This document shows, in pieces, positions 56,103 through 64,000 of a DNA stretch of 64,000 nucleotides. Position numbers and translations under genes: made by a program. Source of the DNA: Enterobacter sp. 10-1 (GTDB lineage: Bacteria > Pseudomonadota > Gammaproteobacteria > Enterobacterales > Enterobacteriaceae); assembly GCA_002270295.1 (NCBI GenBank), contig NISF01000001.1:1116001-1180000 (forward strand), read 5' to 3'. Position 1 is the first letter of the stretch, and the number at the start of each line of letters is the position of its first letter. The notes under the pieces were generated by a model. That model saw only the letters and a list, made by a program, of their open reading frames with translations. It did not search any database and had not been told where the DNA came from.

Positions 56103-58172
56103 ATGAGCAAAATATACGTTCGTCCGTCCCGCCTGCTGCGGGCTAAAAGCGTGGTCTTCCGTCATGCGGGAGCGATACTGGCCTCGCCCGCCTTCCTGAG
56201 CGATGCCAATGCCTTGCTGTACTCCGCCAGGAGCTTTGCGGCCGCGATGCTGGCTTATTACATCGCCTTATCTATTGGCCTGGAAAGGCCCTCCTGGGCC
56301 ATCATTACCGTCTATATTGTGTCGCAAACGTCGGTTGGCGCGTCGCTGAGCAGATGCGTCTATCGTCTGACAGGGACGCTGGCGGGCGCCGGGGCAACCG
56401 TTTTAATCGTGCCGGTTTTTGTCAATACGCCGATAGTTTGCAGCGTGGTGCTCACCGGCTGGATTACCTTCTGCCTTTTCCTGTCGCTGCTTGAACGCAC
56501 GCCCCGCGCTTATGCCTATGTATTGGCCGGTTACACCGCCAGCCTGATTGGCTTTCCCGCGGTACTCGCTCCCGGCACAATTTTTGATGTCGCCATCACC
56601 CGGGTGCAGGAGATCGCGATCGGCATCCTCTGCGCCGCCCTTGTCCACAGGTACGTTTTGCCAAAACGGCTATCAGGACTGTTTAACGGCAAGGTAGCGG
56701 AAACGCTGGGTTCTGTACGCCAGACGATCGCCCGCGCGCTAACGGGTAAACCCGATGAGGCCTCAGAGAGCCTGCGGCTGGCGCTGGCGCTGCAGTTCCT
56801 GCAGGGGGTCAATCACCATCTCCCCTATGACTTTGCGCTCCCGGGTTCCGCCCTGAAGGGGAGAAAAGCCATCCATGACCGGCTGGCGCAGCTGCTGGTG
56901 GTCAGCGGCGAATTGCGCGATCGCCTGCAGACGATCGATGCCGTACCTGGCGACCTGCAGCGGCTGCTGGACGATGTCATAAAATGGCTGGCCTGCGAGG
57001 AGGCGGGAGAGCGAAAAATAGCGGGAGAAGCGCTGGAAGAACGCAGCGCCCGGCTAACGGCGCGGCTCGCTTCGGATGCGCAGACGTTCGCACAAGAGCT
57101 GCAGGTGAGCCTGGCCCGTCATCTCCGGCAGGCAATCAGCCTGCTGCTGCAGTGCGAACGACTCGCTGACGCCATCCGCCATGCGCAACCCGCGCAAATA
57201 CCGACCGAAAGCAGGGCGGTAAAGGGCTACGTTTTCCACCGCGACGGCCTCGCGGCTGCGCGTACCGCGCTGGGGGCTTTCACGATAATACTGAGCGGCT
57301 GCCTGGTATGGATTTACTCTGCCTGGCCCGATGGCGGCACGGCGGTTTCCATTCTCGGGGTCTGCTGCACGCTGTTTGGCAGTTTCGATACTCCGGCACC
57401 CCATATCGTGAAGTATATCGTCGGCTCAGCCTATGGCGTGACGGCGAGCCTGATCTACAGCTTCGTCCTCCTTCCTCAGATTACCGATTTCAACGTGCTG
57501 GTTGCGGCGCTTGCTCCGGTCTATTTACTGGCCGGATCGCTGCAGGCGCGGCCGCCCACCACGTTTATGGCTATGGGGATTACGCTGACGCTGCCCATTT
57601 TGTGCGAGCTAGGCGCCCACTACAGCGGAGACTTCGCCGTGGCGGTCAATACGGCCATCGCCCTATTTGCCGCGACCGGTTTTGCCGTGGTGAGCATGAG
57701 CGCGCTGCAAACGGTGCAGGCAGACTCCGCCATCAATCGCCTGCTGCGCATTTGCCGGCGCGACGTCAGGCGCAGCCTGAAGGGGACTTTTGCGCCGGAT
57801 GAGGCGCGGTGGACGAATTTGATGATCGACCGAACGGCGCTCCTGCTGCCGCGCCTGCAGCGAAGCCGGCAATCGTCGGGGCAGGCGCTCAACCAAATGC
57901 TGCACCATCTGCGCGTGGGGCTCTGCGTTATGCGGTTACGCCGTTTATGCCTTCAGATGGGGAGTGAAGCGGTAACGGAGATTGACGAGCTGCTTTCCCG
58001 GCTGGCCCGCAGGGAAAACACCGCGGCGTTACGCCAGCGAATCGAAGCCATAGCTGAGCGTTATTCTCCGACGACGGTTGAGCCATCGCGCCGGCTGACA
58101 GACGGGCTGGTTGATCTGCACTGTGCCTTGAGAGAACAAAACAGGGAGCCATCCGATGATGAGCGACGTTAA
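56103..58172 (+). CDS. FUSC-family efflux protein (AaeB-like)
   Basis: 689 residues, two repeats of a hydrophobic domain (about 45-190 and 395-540), each followed by a soluble part, typical of FUSC/AaeB proteins that export aromatic carboxylates (p-hydroxybenzoate, fusaric acid). SWAIITVYIVSQTSVGASLS is the first-domain signature. An ATG at 56076 is in frame; neither has a strong ribosome site. It overlaps the DUF1656 gene by 17 bp. With that gene and the HlyD-type gene it forms a three-part pump. Confidence 0.88.
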   Translation: MSKIYVRPSRLLRAKSVVFRHAGAILASPAFLSDANALLYSARSFAAAMLAYYIALSIGLERPSWAIITVYIVSQTSVGASLSRCVYRLTGTLAGAGATVLIVPVFVNTPIVCSVVLTGWITFCLFLSLLERTPRAYAYVLAGYTASLIGFPAVLAPGTIFDVAITRVQEIAIGILCAALVHRYVLPKRLSGLFNGKVAETLGSVRQTIARALTGKPDEASESLRLALALQFLQGVNHHLPYDFALPGSALKGRKAIHDRLAQLLVVSGELRDRLQTIDAVPGDLQRLLDDVIKWLACEEAGERKIAGEALEERSARLTARLASDAQTFAQELQVSLARHLRQAISLLLQCERLADAIRHAQPAQIPTESRAVKGYVFHRDGLAAARTALGAFTIILSGCLVWIYSAWPDGGTAVSILGVCCTLFGSFDTPAPHIVKYIVGSAYGVTASLIYSFVLLPQITDFNVLVAALAPVYLLAGSLQARPPTTFMAMGITLTLPILCELGAHYSGDFAVAVNTAIALFAATGFAVVSMSALQTVQADSAINRLLRICRRDVRRSLKGTFAPDEARWTNLMIDRTALLLPRLQRSRQSSGQALNQMLHHLRVGLCVMRLRRLCLQMGSEAVTEIDELLSRLARRENTAALRQRIEAIAERYSPTTVEPSRRLTDGLVDLHCALREQNREPSDDERR

Positions 58173-58371
58173 TTTTGGCGGAGTCTTCGTCCCCGGTCTG
58201 CTGGTGGTCGCTCTGGTGGCCTTAGCGTGTACGCTGCTGCTGGTGCCGCTTTTCACTTTCAGCAGGCTGTACCGCAGTTTGCCCGCTCGCCCGCTGATCG
58301 GGTTCGCAACTTATATTTTTACCTTTTTCCTGCTTATGCAGGGACTTAACGCGCTGGGGTTATTAGCATGA
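58156..58371 (+). CDS. DUF1656 small membrane protein (AaeX-like)
   Basis: 71 residues with two transmembrane helices, starting MMSDVNFGGVFVPGLLVVAL. AaeX-like proteins always accompany FUSC and HlyD-type partners. It overlaps both neighbours (17 bp before, 4 bp after), so the three are translated together. Confidence 0.9.
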   Translation: MMSDVNFGGVFVPGLLVVALVALACTLLLVPLFTFSRLYRSLPARPLIGFATYIFTFFLLMQGLNALGLLA

Positions 58372-59231
58372 AGTCATTTCTATCTCTGTTGAGCCGCTAC
58401 GCGCTGACGCTAAGCGCGGTCGCGGCGGCGTCCATTCTGGCTTTCACGATGTGGCAGCATTATGCCGAGAAACCCTGGACCCGGGATGGTCGGGTTCGTG
58501 CGGATGTGGTGCGGATTGCGCCGGATGTTTCCGGGCCCGTAAACGGCGTGGCAGTGAGGGATAATCAGTGGGTCAATCAGGGCGATATTCTCTATACGAT
58601 CGATCCGCACTGGCTGAAGCTGGCGGTGGTAAGCGCCCAGGCCGAAGTTGAAGCCAGGCGCCATGAGATGTCCATGCGCCAGGATGCCGCCCGTAGACGC
58701 GCGCAGCTCAGAAGCGTGATTTCAAAAGAGGATCTCCAGCAAACGGACAGCGCGGCGAACGTCGCGGCGGCGAACTATCATGGCGCGCTGGCGTCGCTGG
58801 AGCTGGCGCAGCTTAACTTATCCCACGCCACGGTTCGGGCGCCGGTCGCGGGCTACGTCACGCATCTCAGGCTGCGTCCCGGTGATTACGCCACCGCCGG
58901 AGTGACCACCGTTGCCGTTATCGATGCGCAGAGCTTCTGGATTGTGGGCTATTTTGAGGAGACGAAGCTGCGTCATATTCGCGTGGGCGATACCGCGCAG
59001 ATCGCGCTGATGGGATTTGAACCGACCATAACCGGCCACGTTGAGAGTATCGGACGCGGGATAGGCGACAGCAATGACGAGACGGGCGGGCTGGGTCTAC
59101 CGGAGGTAAACCCGACCTTTAGCTGGGTGCGGCTTGCGCAGCGAGTGCCGGTACGTATCCATATAGACACGCTACCGGCGGGGATCGAGCTCGTCGCCGG
59201 CCTGTCCGCGAGTATCGCCATCATCCCTTAA
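58368..59231 (+). CDS. HlyD-family periplasmic adaptor (AaeA-like)
   Basis: 287 residues with an N-terminal membrane anchor and the lipoyl/barrel motifs TRDGRVRADVVRIAPDVSGP and ATVRAPVAGYVTHLRLRPGD. It links the inner-membrane FUSC pump to an outer-membrane channel such as TolC. ATGA overlap with the DUF1656 gene. Third gene of the operon. Confidence 0.92.
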   Translation: MKSFLSLLSRYALTLSAVAAASILAFTMWQHYAEKPWTRDGRVRADVVRIAPDVSGPVNGVAVRDNQWVNQGDILYTIDPHWLKLAVVSAQAEVEARRHEMSMRQDAARRRAQLRSVISKEDLQQTDSAANVAAANYHGALASLELAQLNLSHATVRAPVAGYVTHLRLRPGDYATAGVTTVAVIDAQSFWIVGYFEETKLRHIRVGDTAQIALMGFEPTITGHVESIGRGIGDSNDETGGLGLPEVNPTFSWVRLAQRVPVRIHIDTLPAGIELVAGLSASIAIIP

Positions 59232-59251
59232 TGGCGAATAATCTGGCGATG

Positions 59252-60283
59252 TTACTTGTTTGCAAGTTCCCGGCGAACGATCTCTGCGCCTGCGCTTAAG
59301 GCATGGAGTTTACCCGTGGCTACCCGGCGGGAGAGGGGAGCCATGCCGCAGTTGGTAGAAGGATAGAGCTTGTCGGCATCGACAAACTGCAGCGCCTTAC
59401 GCAGGGTACTGGCGACCTCTTCTGCCGTCTCGATGGTGTTGGTCGCCACGTCGATGGCCCCGACCATCACTTTTTTACCGCGGATCAGCTCAAGCAGATC
59501 CATGGGAACGCGCGAGTTATGGCACTCCAGGGAGATGATATCAATATTAGAGGTTTGCAGTTTAGGAAACGCTTCTTCATATTGGCGCCACTCTGAGCCT
59601 AAGGTCTTTTTCCAGTCGGTGTTGGCCTTGATGCCATATCCATAGCAGATATGTACCGCTGTTTCGCATTTCAGCCCTTCAACGGCTCTTTCTAAAGCGG
59701 CGATCCCCCAGTCATTGACCTCATCAAAAAAGACGTTAAAGGCGGGCTCATCGAACTGAATAATATCGACCCCGGCCGCTTCCAGCTCTTTCGCTTCCTG
59801 ATTGAGAATTTTTGCGAATTCCCAGGCGAGTTTTTCGCGGCTTTTGTAGTGGTTATCGTACAGCGTATCGATCATCGTCATGGGGCCAGGCAGGGCCCAT
59901 TTAATCGGTTGAGTGGTCAGCTGACGTAAAAATCGGGCATCTTCGACAAAAACGGGCTTTTGCCGAGCCACGGCGCCAACCACCGTCGGCACGCTCGCAT
60001 CATAGCGATTACGAATTTTAACGACCTCGCGTTTCTCAAAATCAACTCCGCTGAGATGCTCAATAAACGTGGTGACAAAGTGCTGCCGCGTTTGCTCGCC
60101 GTCGCTGACGATGTCGATGCCCGCACGCAGCTGGTCTTCCAGGGACAAGCGCAGAGCATCCTGTTTCCCCTCGACGAGTTCTTCGTTGTGCAATTTCCAC
60201 GGCGACCACAGGGTCTCAGGCTGCGCAAGCCAGGAAGGTTTAGGTAAGCTGCCGGCGGTTGAAGTCGGTAATAACGTTTTCAT
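59252..60283 (-). CDS. mesD: Core methionine synthase MesD
   Basis: 343 residues corresponding to only the C-terminal catalytic barrel of MetE. Zinc ligands are visible as the His/Cys in ETAVHICYGYG and the Cys in LYPSTNCGMAPLSRRV, and the substrate Asp in IIQFDEPAF. MesD-type core-MetE proteins make methionine without folate and, in Acinetobacter baylyi, depend on MesX and oxygen. It lies 26 bp after mesX. Confidence 0.85.
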   Translation of the reverse strand: MKTLLPTSTAGSLPKPSWLAQPETLWSPWKLHNEELVEGKQDALRLSLEDQLRAGIDIVSDGEQTRQHFVTTFIEHLSGVDFEKREVVKIRNRYDASVPTVVGAVARQKPVFVEDARFLRQLTTQPIKWALPGPMTMIDTLYDNHYKSREKLAWEFAKILNQEAKELEAAGVDIIQFDEPAFNVFFDEVNDWGIAALERAVEGLKCETAVHICYGYGIKANTDWKKTLGSEWRQYEEAFPKLQTSNIDIISLECHNSRVPMDLLELIRGKKVMVGAIDVATNTIETAEEVASTLRKALQFVDADKLYPSTNCGMAPLSRRVATGKLHALSAGAEIVRRELANK

Positions 60284-60309
60284 AATGGATGACCTTTATT
60301 TTCTATTAA

Positions 60310-61287
60310 TCAAAGAGGGCAGCTAGCAGACCATTGCGCAAGAATATTCTGGTATGGTTTGATGAAATGCTCTTCGGTAAATTTTCCCTGTTCAATAGCC
60401 AGCCGGCTACGCTCTTCCCGGTCATAAACGATTTTGGTCAATGAATGATCCTGGTGATTCAGGTTGGGCTGATAGTATTGTCCTGCCGCCGAGTTGGCAT
60501 TGTAAATCTCCGGGCGGTAAATCTTTTGGAAGGTCTCCATTGTGCTGATGGTGGCGATCAGCTCAAGATCGGTGTAGTCACTCAGCAAATCCCCGGTGAA
60601 ATAAAAGGCCAAAGGCGCGGCGCTATTTTTAGGCATGAAATAGCGAACCGCTAAGCCCATTTTGCCAAAATACTCTTCGGTCAAAGATGAACCATTTTGC
60701 TGGTATTCGATGCCTAATACCGGATGCTGATTGCCGGTCCGCTGATAGGTGTCCTTACTTGAAATACTTAAACATATAACCGGTGATTTTTTAAACTTCT
60801 CTTTATACTGGGTGGAGTTGACAAAATGTTTAAATATATTGCCATGCAGAACGCCAAAGTTGTCCGGGATGCTAAATTGTGCCTGGTTCTTATTGTGCTC
60901 TAACAGCACGACGCTAAAGTCATAATCTCTCACGTAGGACGAGAAATTATTCCCCGCAATACCGTCAAGGCGTTGCTGGGTCTTTTTATCGATAATATTA
61001 GTTTTCAGTATTTCGATCGCCGGGAAGGTTTCGCCATTGGCTTCGAGATTCATTTCAACAGAAATAATTTCAAGTTCAACCGCATAACGATCGCCTTTAG
61101 GGTTATCCCAATGCGCCAGCGTATTGAAACGATTGTCAATCATCACTAAGGTGTTGCGCAAATTCTGCTGGCGGTCTTTCCCTCGGGCTAAATTCGCGAA
61201 GTTGGTGGTAATACGCGTATTTTCAGAAGGGTTATAGTTTTCATCGAAAACCGTGCTCTTAACCGTAAACGTAAAGTCTTTATTCAT
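60310..61287 (-). CDS. mesX: MesX (DUF1852), partner of MesD
   Basis: 325 residues beginning MNKDFTFTVKSTVFDENYNP, with ITTNFANLARGKDRQQNLRN and the HWDNPKGDRYAVELEI segment; this is the DUF1852 family. MesX is required with MesD and oxygen for methionine synthesis from an unknown methyl donor. First gene of the two-gene operon. No signal peptide. Confidence 0.88.
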   Translation of the reverse strand: MNKDFTFTVKSTVFDENYNPSENTRITTNFANLARGKDRQQNLRNTLVMIDNRFNTLAHWDNPKGDRYAVELEIISVEMNLEANGETFPAIEILKTNIIDKKTQQRLDGIAGNNFSSYVRDYDFSVVLLEHNKNQAQFSIPDNFGVLHGNIFKHFVNSTQYKEKFKKSPVICLSISSKDTYQRTGNQHPVLGIEYQQNGSSLTEEYFGKMGLAVRYFMPKNSAAPLAFYFTGDLLSDYTDLELIATISTMETFQKIYRPEIYNANSAAGQYYQPNLNHQDHSLTKIVYDREERSRLAIEQGKFTEEHFIKPYQNILAQWSASCPL

Positions 61288-61480
61288 CGCGATCTTGTAT
61301 CCCAGGTTCTGACATGAAAACTGAATTTCTTCGGTGGTTTTTCAGCAGCGGTTGGTTTGCTCAGCCACCACTCTTCATGTTGTCAATAAGTTAATATTGT
61401 GTATTTTATGCCAGAGGCGTTGGATGAGTGAAAGCGACTTAATTTCATTACAACATGAGCCATCTTCATGATCCGGGATG

Positions 61481-61517
61481 AGGCCGGGGACGGCGGCGTC
61501 GCACGCGCCCCCGGCCT
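61481..61517. repeat. GC-rich palindrome
   Basis: AGGCCGGGG and CCCCGGCCT enclose a GC-rich core between the convergent-looking end of the glyoxalase-like gene and mesX. REP-like; may protect or end the glyoxalase transcript. Confidence 0.5.
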
Positions 61518-61576
61518 GCAAGATTTCCCCCGGAAATCGACGGGGGAAGGGCGCTGCGCGGAGGCGTTAGCGGGGA

Positions 61577-62107
61577 TTAGCTTTGGCAGAAACGCAGCCT
61601 GTTGCCAAAGGGATCGTGAACCTCAAGGGTTTTCCCCCAATCCTGGTGCGCGATTTCTGGCCGTCCGTAGCCGTAATTTTTGTGCCTTAACTCATCCCTG
61701 AATAATTCAATGTTGCGCATCGGTATAAAAATTGTCGCACCCGGGCTGGCGTCGCCGTGATGTTCTGAGAGGTGCAGCTGCAGGCCGTTTCGGCCGATGC
61801 CCATATAAAGGGGGAGGTCAGCCGCAAAACGATGTTCAAATTCAACGCTGAAGGCGAGAAAATCTACATAGAATTCCCGCGCCTTGCGCTCGTCAAACAT
61901 GCGTAAAATGGGAATGCTTTTTTCAAAAGACACGGCCGCCGGCGCCGCCGGGGGATCTAACCGTGCCGATGCCGTATTCCAGTCCTTATAGCCCAGCTGC
62001 TGCGCCACGATTTCAAGCGCGGAAGAGTGGGTTATTTTGACATTGCGCGACTCAAGCGAGTTGCGCAGTTTTGTCGCCATAAGTTTTGCCTGCTCGATCG
62101 AAAACAT
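61577..62107 (-). CDS. Glyoxalase/bleomycin-resistance superfamily protein
   Basis: 176 residues. The N-terminal ~55 residues (AKLMATKLRNSLESRNVKIT, ALEIVAQQLGYKDWNTASAR) form the glyoxalase-associated helical domain. The rest is a VOC fold (IPILRMFDERKAREFYVDFL, LQLHLSEHHGD, WGKTLEVHDPFGNRLRF with the metal-binding Glu region). Often annotated as bleomycin-resistance related; substrate unknown. Confidence 0.82.
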   Translation of the reverse strand: MFSIEQAKLMATKLRNSLESRNVKITHSSALEIVAQQLGYKDWNTASARLDPPAAPAAVSFEKSIPILRMFDERKAREFYVDFLAFSVEFEHRFAADLPLYMGIGRNGLQLHLSEHHGDASPGATIFIPMRNIELFRDELRHKNYGYGRPEIAHQDWGKTLEVHDPFGNRLRFCQS

Positions 62108-62435
62108 CTTTTCTCCTGTCGTCAGGGTATTTTGGCGCTCGCATTACCAAACCCCGATCGTCACAAGATGTGAGCTAAGCAACGTGGGATAATGACGTGC
62201 TTTCACCCTTTCCCGAAGGAAGCGAGCGGCAGGCAGCACGGGCCGAAGATTAAAATATATAATGAGAGTTAAGGACGCAAGCGCTACGCCAGGCATCCGG
62301 GACGTCGGTCCGGGATTAAAGGAGTCGATAAACGCGGGCGTCGCTTTCTTCACCCGACCGGCGCCAGCAGCCTGGTACATCGGCAAAAATTACAGGTATA
62401 ATCCCACGCATTATTCAACGGGTTCAGAAGCGGAA

Positions 62436-62975
62436 ATGACAAAACTTACCTTACAAGAGCAGATGCTAAAAGCGGGTCTGGTGACCAGCAAAAAAATGGC
62501 TAAAGTCCAAAGAACGGCCAAAAAATCACGCGTTCAGGCGCGTGAGGCGAGAGAGGCGGTGGAAGAAAACAAAAAGGCGCAGCTTGAGCGCGATAAGCAG
62601 CTAAGCGAACAACAAAAACAGGCCGCCTTATCTAAAGAGTATAAGGCTCAGGTGAAGCAGCTGATTGAAATGAACCGAATCAGCGTCTCAAGAGGCAATA
62701 TCGATTTTAACTTCACCGATAACAATTTAATTAAAAAAATCGTGGTCGATAAGCCGACCCACGCCCAGCTGATTAACGGCCGCCTCGCTATTGCGCGCCT
62801 GATTGCTGAGGGCAGCGGCGAGAGTGAATACGCGATTATCCCCGCCGTCGTCGCCGATAAAATTGCGCAGCGCGATGCGAACAGTATTGTCTTAAACAGC
62901 GCGCTGAGTCAGGAAGAGCAGGATGAAGACGATCCGTACGCCGACTTTAAAGTGCCTGATGATTTGATGTGGTAA
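62436..62975 (+). CDS. yaiL: DUF2058 protein YaiL
   Basis: 179 residues, MTKLTLQEQMLKAGLVTSKK then a long Lys/Arg/Glu-rich helix and the DUF2058 core (VVDKPTHAQLINGRLAIARL). A conserved gamma-proteobacterial nucleoprotein-like family of unknown role. The start is 58 codons inside the longest frame; upstream sequence is not conserved-looking. Confidence 0.9.
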   Translation: MTKLTLQEQMLKAGLVTSKKMAKVQRTAKKSRVQAREAREAVEENKKAQLERDKQLSEQQKQAALSKEYKAQVKQLIEMNRISVSRGNIDFNFTDNNLIKKIVVDKPTHAQLINGRLAIARLIAEGSGESEYAIIPAVVADKIAQRDANSIVLNSALSQEEQDEDDPYADFKVPDDLMW

Positions 62976-63000
62976 GCCGGCTTTCGCCGCGGCTTGCAGA

Positions 63001-63024
63001 TGAAAAGTCCTGCAGGACTTTTCA
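63001..63024. terminator. Bidirectional terminator
   Basis: TGAAAAGTCC-TGCA-GGACTTTTCA, a perfect 24-bp palindrome with A- and T-runs in the arms, between the convergent yaiL and cold-shock-domain genes. Confidence 0.8.
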
Positions 63025-63097
63025 TTCAGTTTTGCGGGCGGAGAGCTTTTGGCGAACGTGGCCCTGGCCCTTCGGCACGGGGCCGCTCCGCGCGATC

Positions 63098-63580
63098 TCA
63101 GACCTTGAGCATTTTCACCGTGGCATCGACGTCTATCTCATCTTCCGAGAAGATTAGCGTCGTTCCCTGGAAGGTGGTGATCGCCAGTTTTTTCAGCGCG
63201 CGCATTTCACCCGGCTCGGCGGCTGACTTCGGCCGGATACTCCCCATCAGCGCCCCCACCGAGAGCACCGCATTTTCTTTATCGATACGGATATCGGCAG
63301 GCACTTCTTCGCTGTAGACCAGGTAAGACTTGATCGACGTGAGCTTAATGCGCTCGCCGGCGATATAGATATATTTGCTTTCCGGGACGACCTTCACCGC
63401 ATAGGCCGACAGGCCCTTGTTATTGGTCGTGGGTTCGAAAGTCACCGCCGCATCTTTCTTAATCAGCTCCGGATTGGCGACCTTAATCACATGAAAATAA
63501 CGGTTATCGCCGTTTTCATCTTTGATAAATCCAAAACCTTTATCTTTAAACCAGGTTGTGATTGTTCCGTTCATCGCCAT
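63098..63580 (-). CDS. Cold-shock-domain protein
   Basis: 160 residues. An N-terminal CSD of about 65 residues (NGTITTWFKDKGFGFIKDEN, with RNP1-like GFGFI and RNP2-like RYFHV) is followed by about 95 residues of unknown fold. Longer than CspA proteins (70). It probably binds RNA or ssDNA. Confidence 0.8.
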   Translation of the reverse strand: MAMNGTITTWFKDKGFGFIKDENGDNRYFHVIKVANPELIKKDAAVTFEPTTNNKGLSAYAVKVVPESKYIYIAGERIKLTSIKSYLVYSEEVPADIRIDKENAVLSVGALMGSIRPKSAAEPGEMRALKKLAITTFQGTTLIFSEDEIDVDATVKMLKV

Positions 63581-63771
63581 TACCGCCTACTTAATCGTTT
63601 ATCTACTGAGTTTTTGCAGCGCGCAGTGTAAAGCACAATGCCTGCGCAGACTACGTCTTTGCTTTAAGTCTGGATGATAAATTTCAGGTATGCGAGCAGG
63701 CGGCGGCCGGCTAACGGCGAATCAGCCGCGGCCTGGCTCATTGAGCACGGGTTGACAAGCGCATACGTCGT

Positions 63772-64000
63772 TCAGGGAATGAGCCTCATCTGGCGAAACC
63801 GGGTAAACAGCTGATAGAACATCTGCTCGGTTTCACGGTAATCATGGAAGCCGGCGCGGCGGATCTTGCTGCCATCGGCGAACATGTCGTAGTCCCAGCT
63901 AAAAACAAAATCGACGAATTCCCAGCCGGTAATTTGGCCGATATCGCTCTCCCTGAGCCGATATTTTGCCGCCATTTTTTGCCAGATGGCCGCTTTATCC
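63772..64000 (-). CDS. SDR/NAD(P)-dependent epimerase-like protein, C-terminal part
   Basis: The frame is open to the right edge of the window, so the start lies beyond it. The visible 75 residues (WQKMAAKYRLRESDIGQITG, WEFVDFVFSWDYDMFADGSK, HDYRETEQMFYQLFTRFRQM) match the C-terminal end of extended SDR proteins related to plant progesterone 5-beta-reductase-like enzymes. Confidence 0.65.
   Translation of the reverse strand, partial: DKAAIWQKMAAKYRLRESDIGQITGWEFVDFVFSWDYDMFADGSKIRRAGFHDYRETEQMFYQLFTRFRQMRLIP

Overview
The window is chromosomal DNA of an enterobacterium. The backbone gene order (potABC, pepT, roxA, phoPQ, purB-hflD-mnmA-nudJ-rluE, icd) and the close similarity of its proteins to E. 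coli, together with a GC-rich backbone and extra metabolic genes, point to the Klebsiella/Raoultella/Enterobacter group. I cannot fix the species from sequence alone.

Layout. 1-17 kb is ordinary core genome: spermidine/putrescine uptake (potC partial, potB, potA), peptidase T, ribosomal oxygenase RoxA, the PhoPQ sensor pair with a recognisable PhoP box, an HxlR regulator/MFS pair, an SDR/NTF2-like pair opposite a LysR regulator, and the purB-to-rluE block ending at icd. 51.5-64 kb returns to the backbone: a Fur-regulated IroN/FepA-type receptor, an IraP-like anti-adapter, an AraC regulator whose 5' end carries a 79-bp tandem duplication, an aaeXAB-like efflux operon, the mesX-mesD methionine synthase pair, a glyoxalase-fold protein, yaiL, a cold-shock-domain protein and the end of an SDR gene.

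Between them lies about 34 kb of mobile DNA inserted in icd. The last 164 bp of icd occur three times (16901, 24625, 51289), so two elements sit in tandem in the same attachment site. Element A (16901-24624) is a collapsed prophage: an integrase tail, a tRNA-like gene, HNH and invertase scraps, then cargo made of a PD-(D/E)XK nuclease-like gene, a LexA-controlled dinI-like/umuDC locus (umuC frameshifted) and a membrane protein. Element B (24625-51288) is a decayed lambdoid prophage (integrase tail, Ref, RusA, broken Q, tRNA-like gene, holin, amber endolysin, Rz/Rz1).

Inserted in element B is an intact 12-kb, GC-richer cargo cluster (34468-46499). It holds a LysR regulator, a DUF6250 protein, a Tat-exported rhamnogalacturonan-lyase-like (PcRGLX family) protein, a TonB-dependent outer-membrane receptor, and a sulfonate/sulfate-ester-type binding protein. 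Divergent from these is a private TonB-ExbB-ExbD energiser followed by a fused double ABC permease and an ATPase. It reads as a complete outer-to-inner membrane import system with its own energy supply and a carbohydrate-active protein, and it is the most interesting candidate for an undescribed system here. More cargo (DJ-1/PfpI protein, winged-helix regulator, membrane protein, 41-aa ORF) fills the right end of element B.
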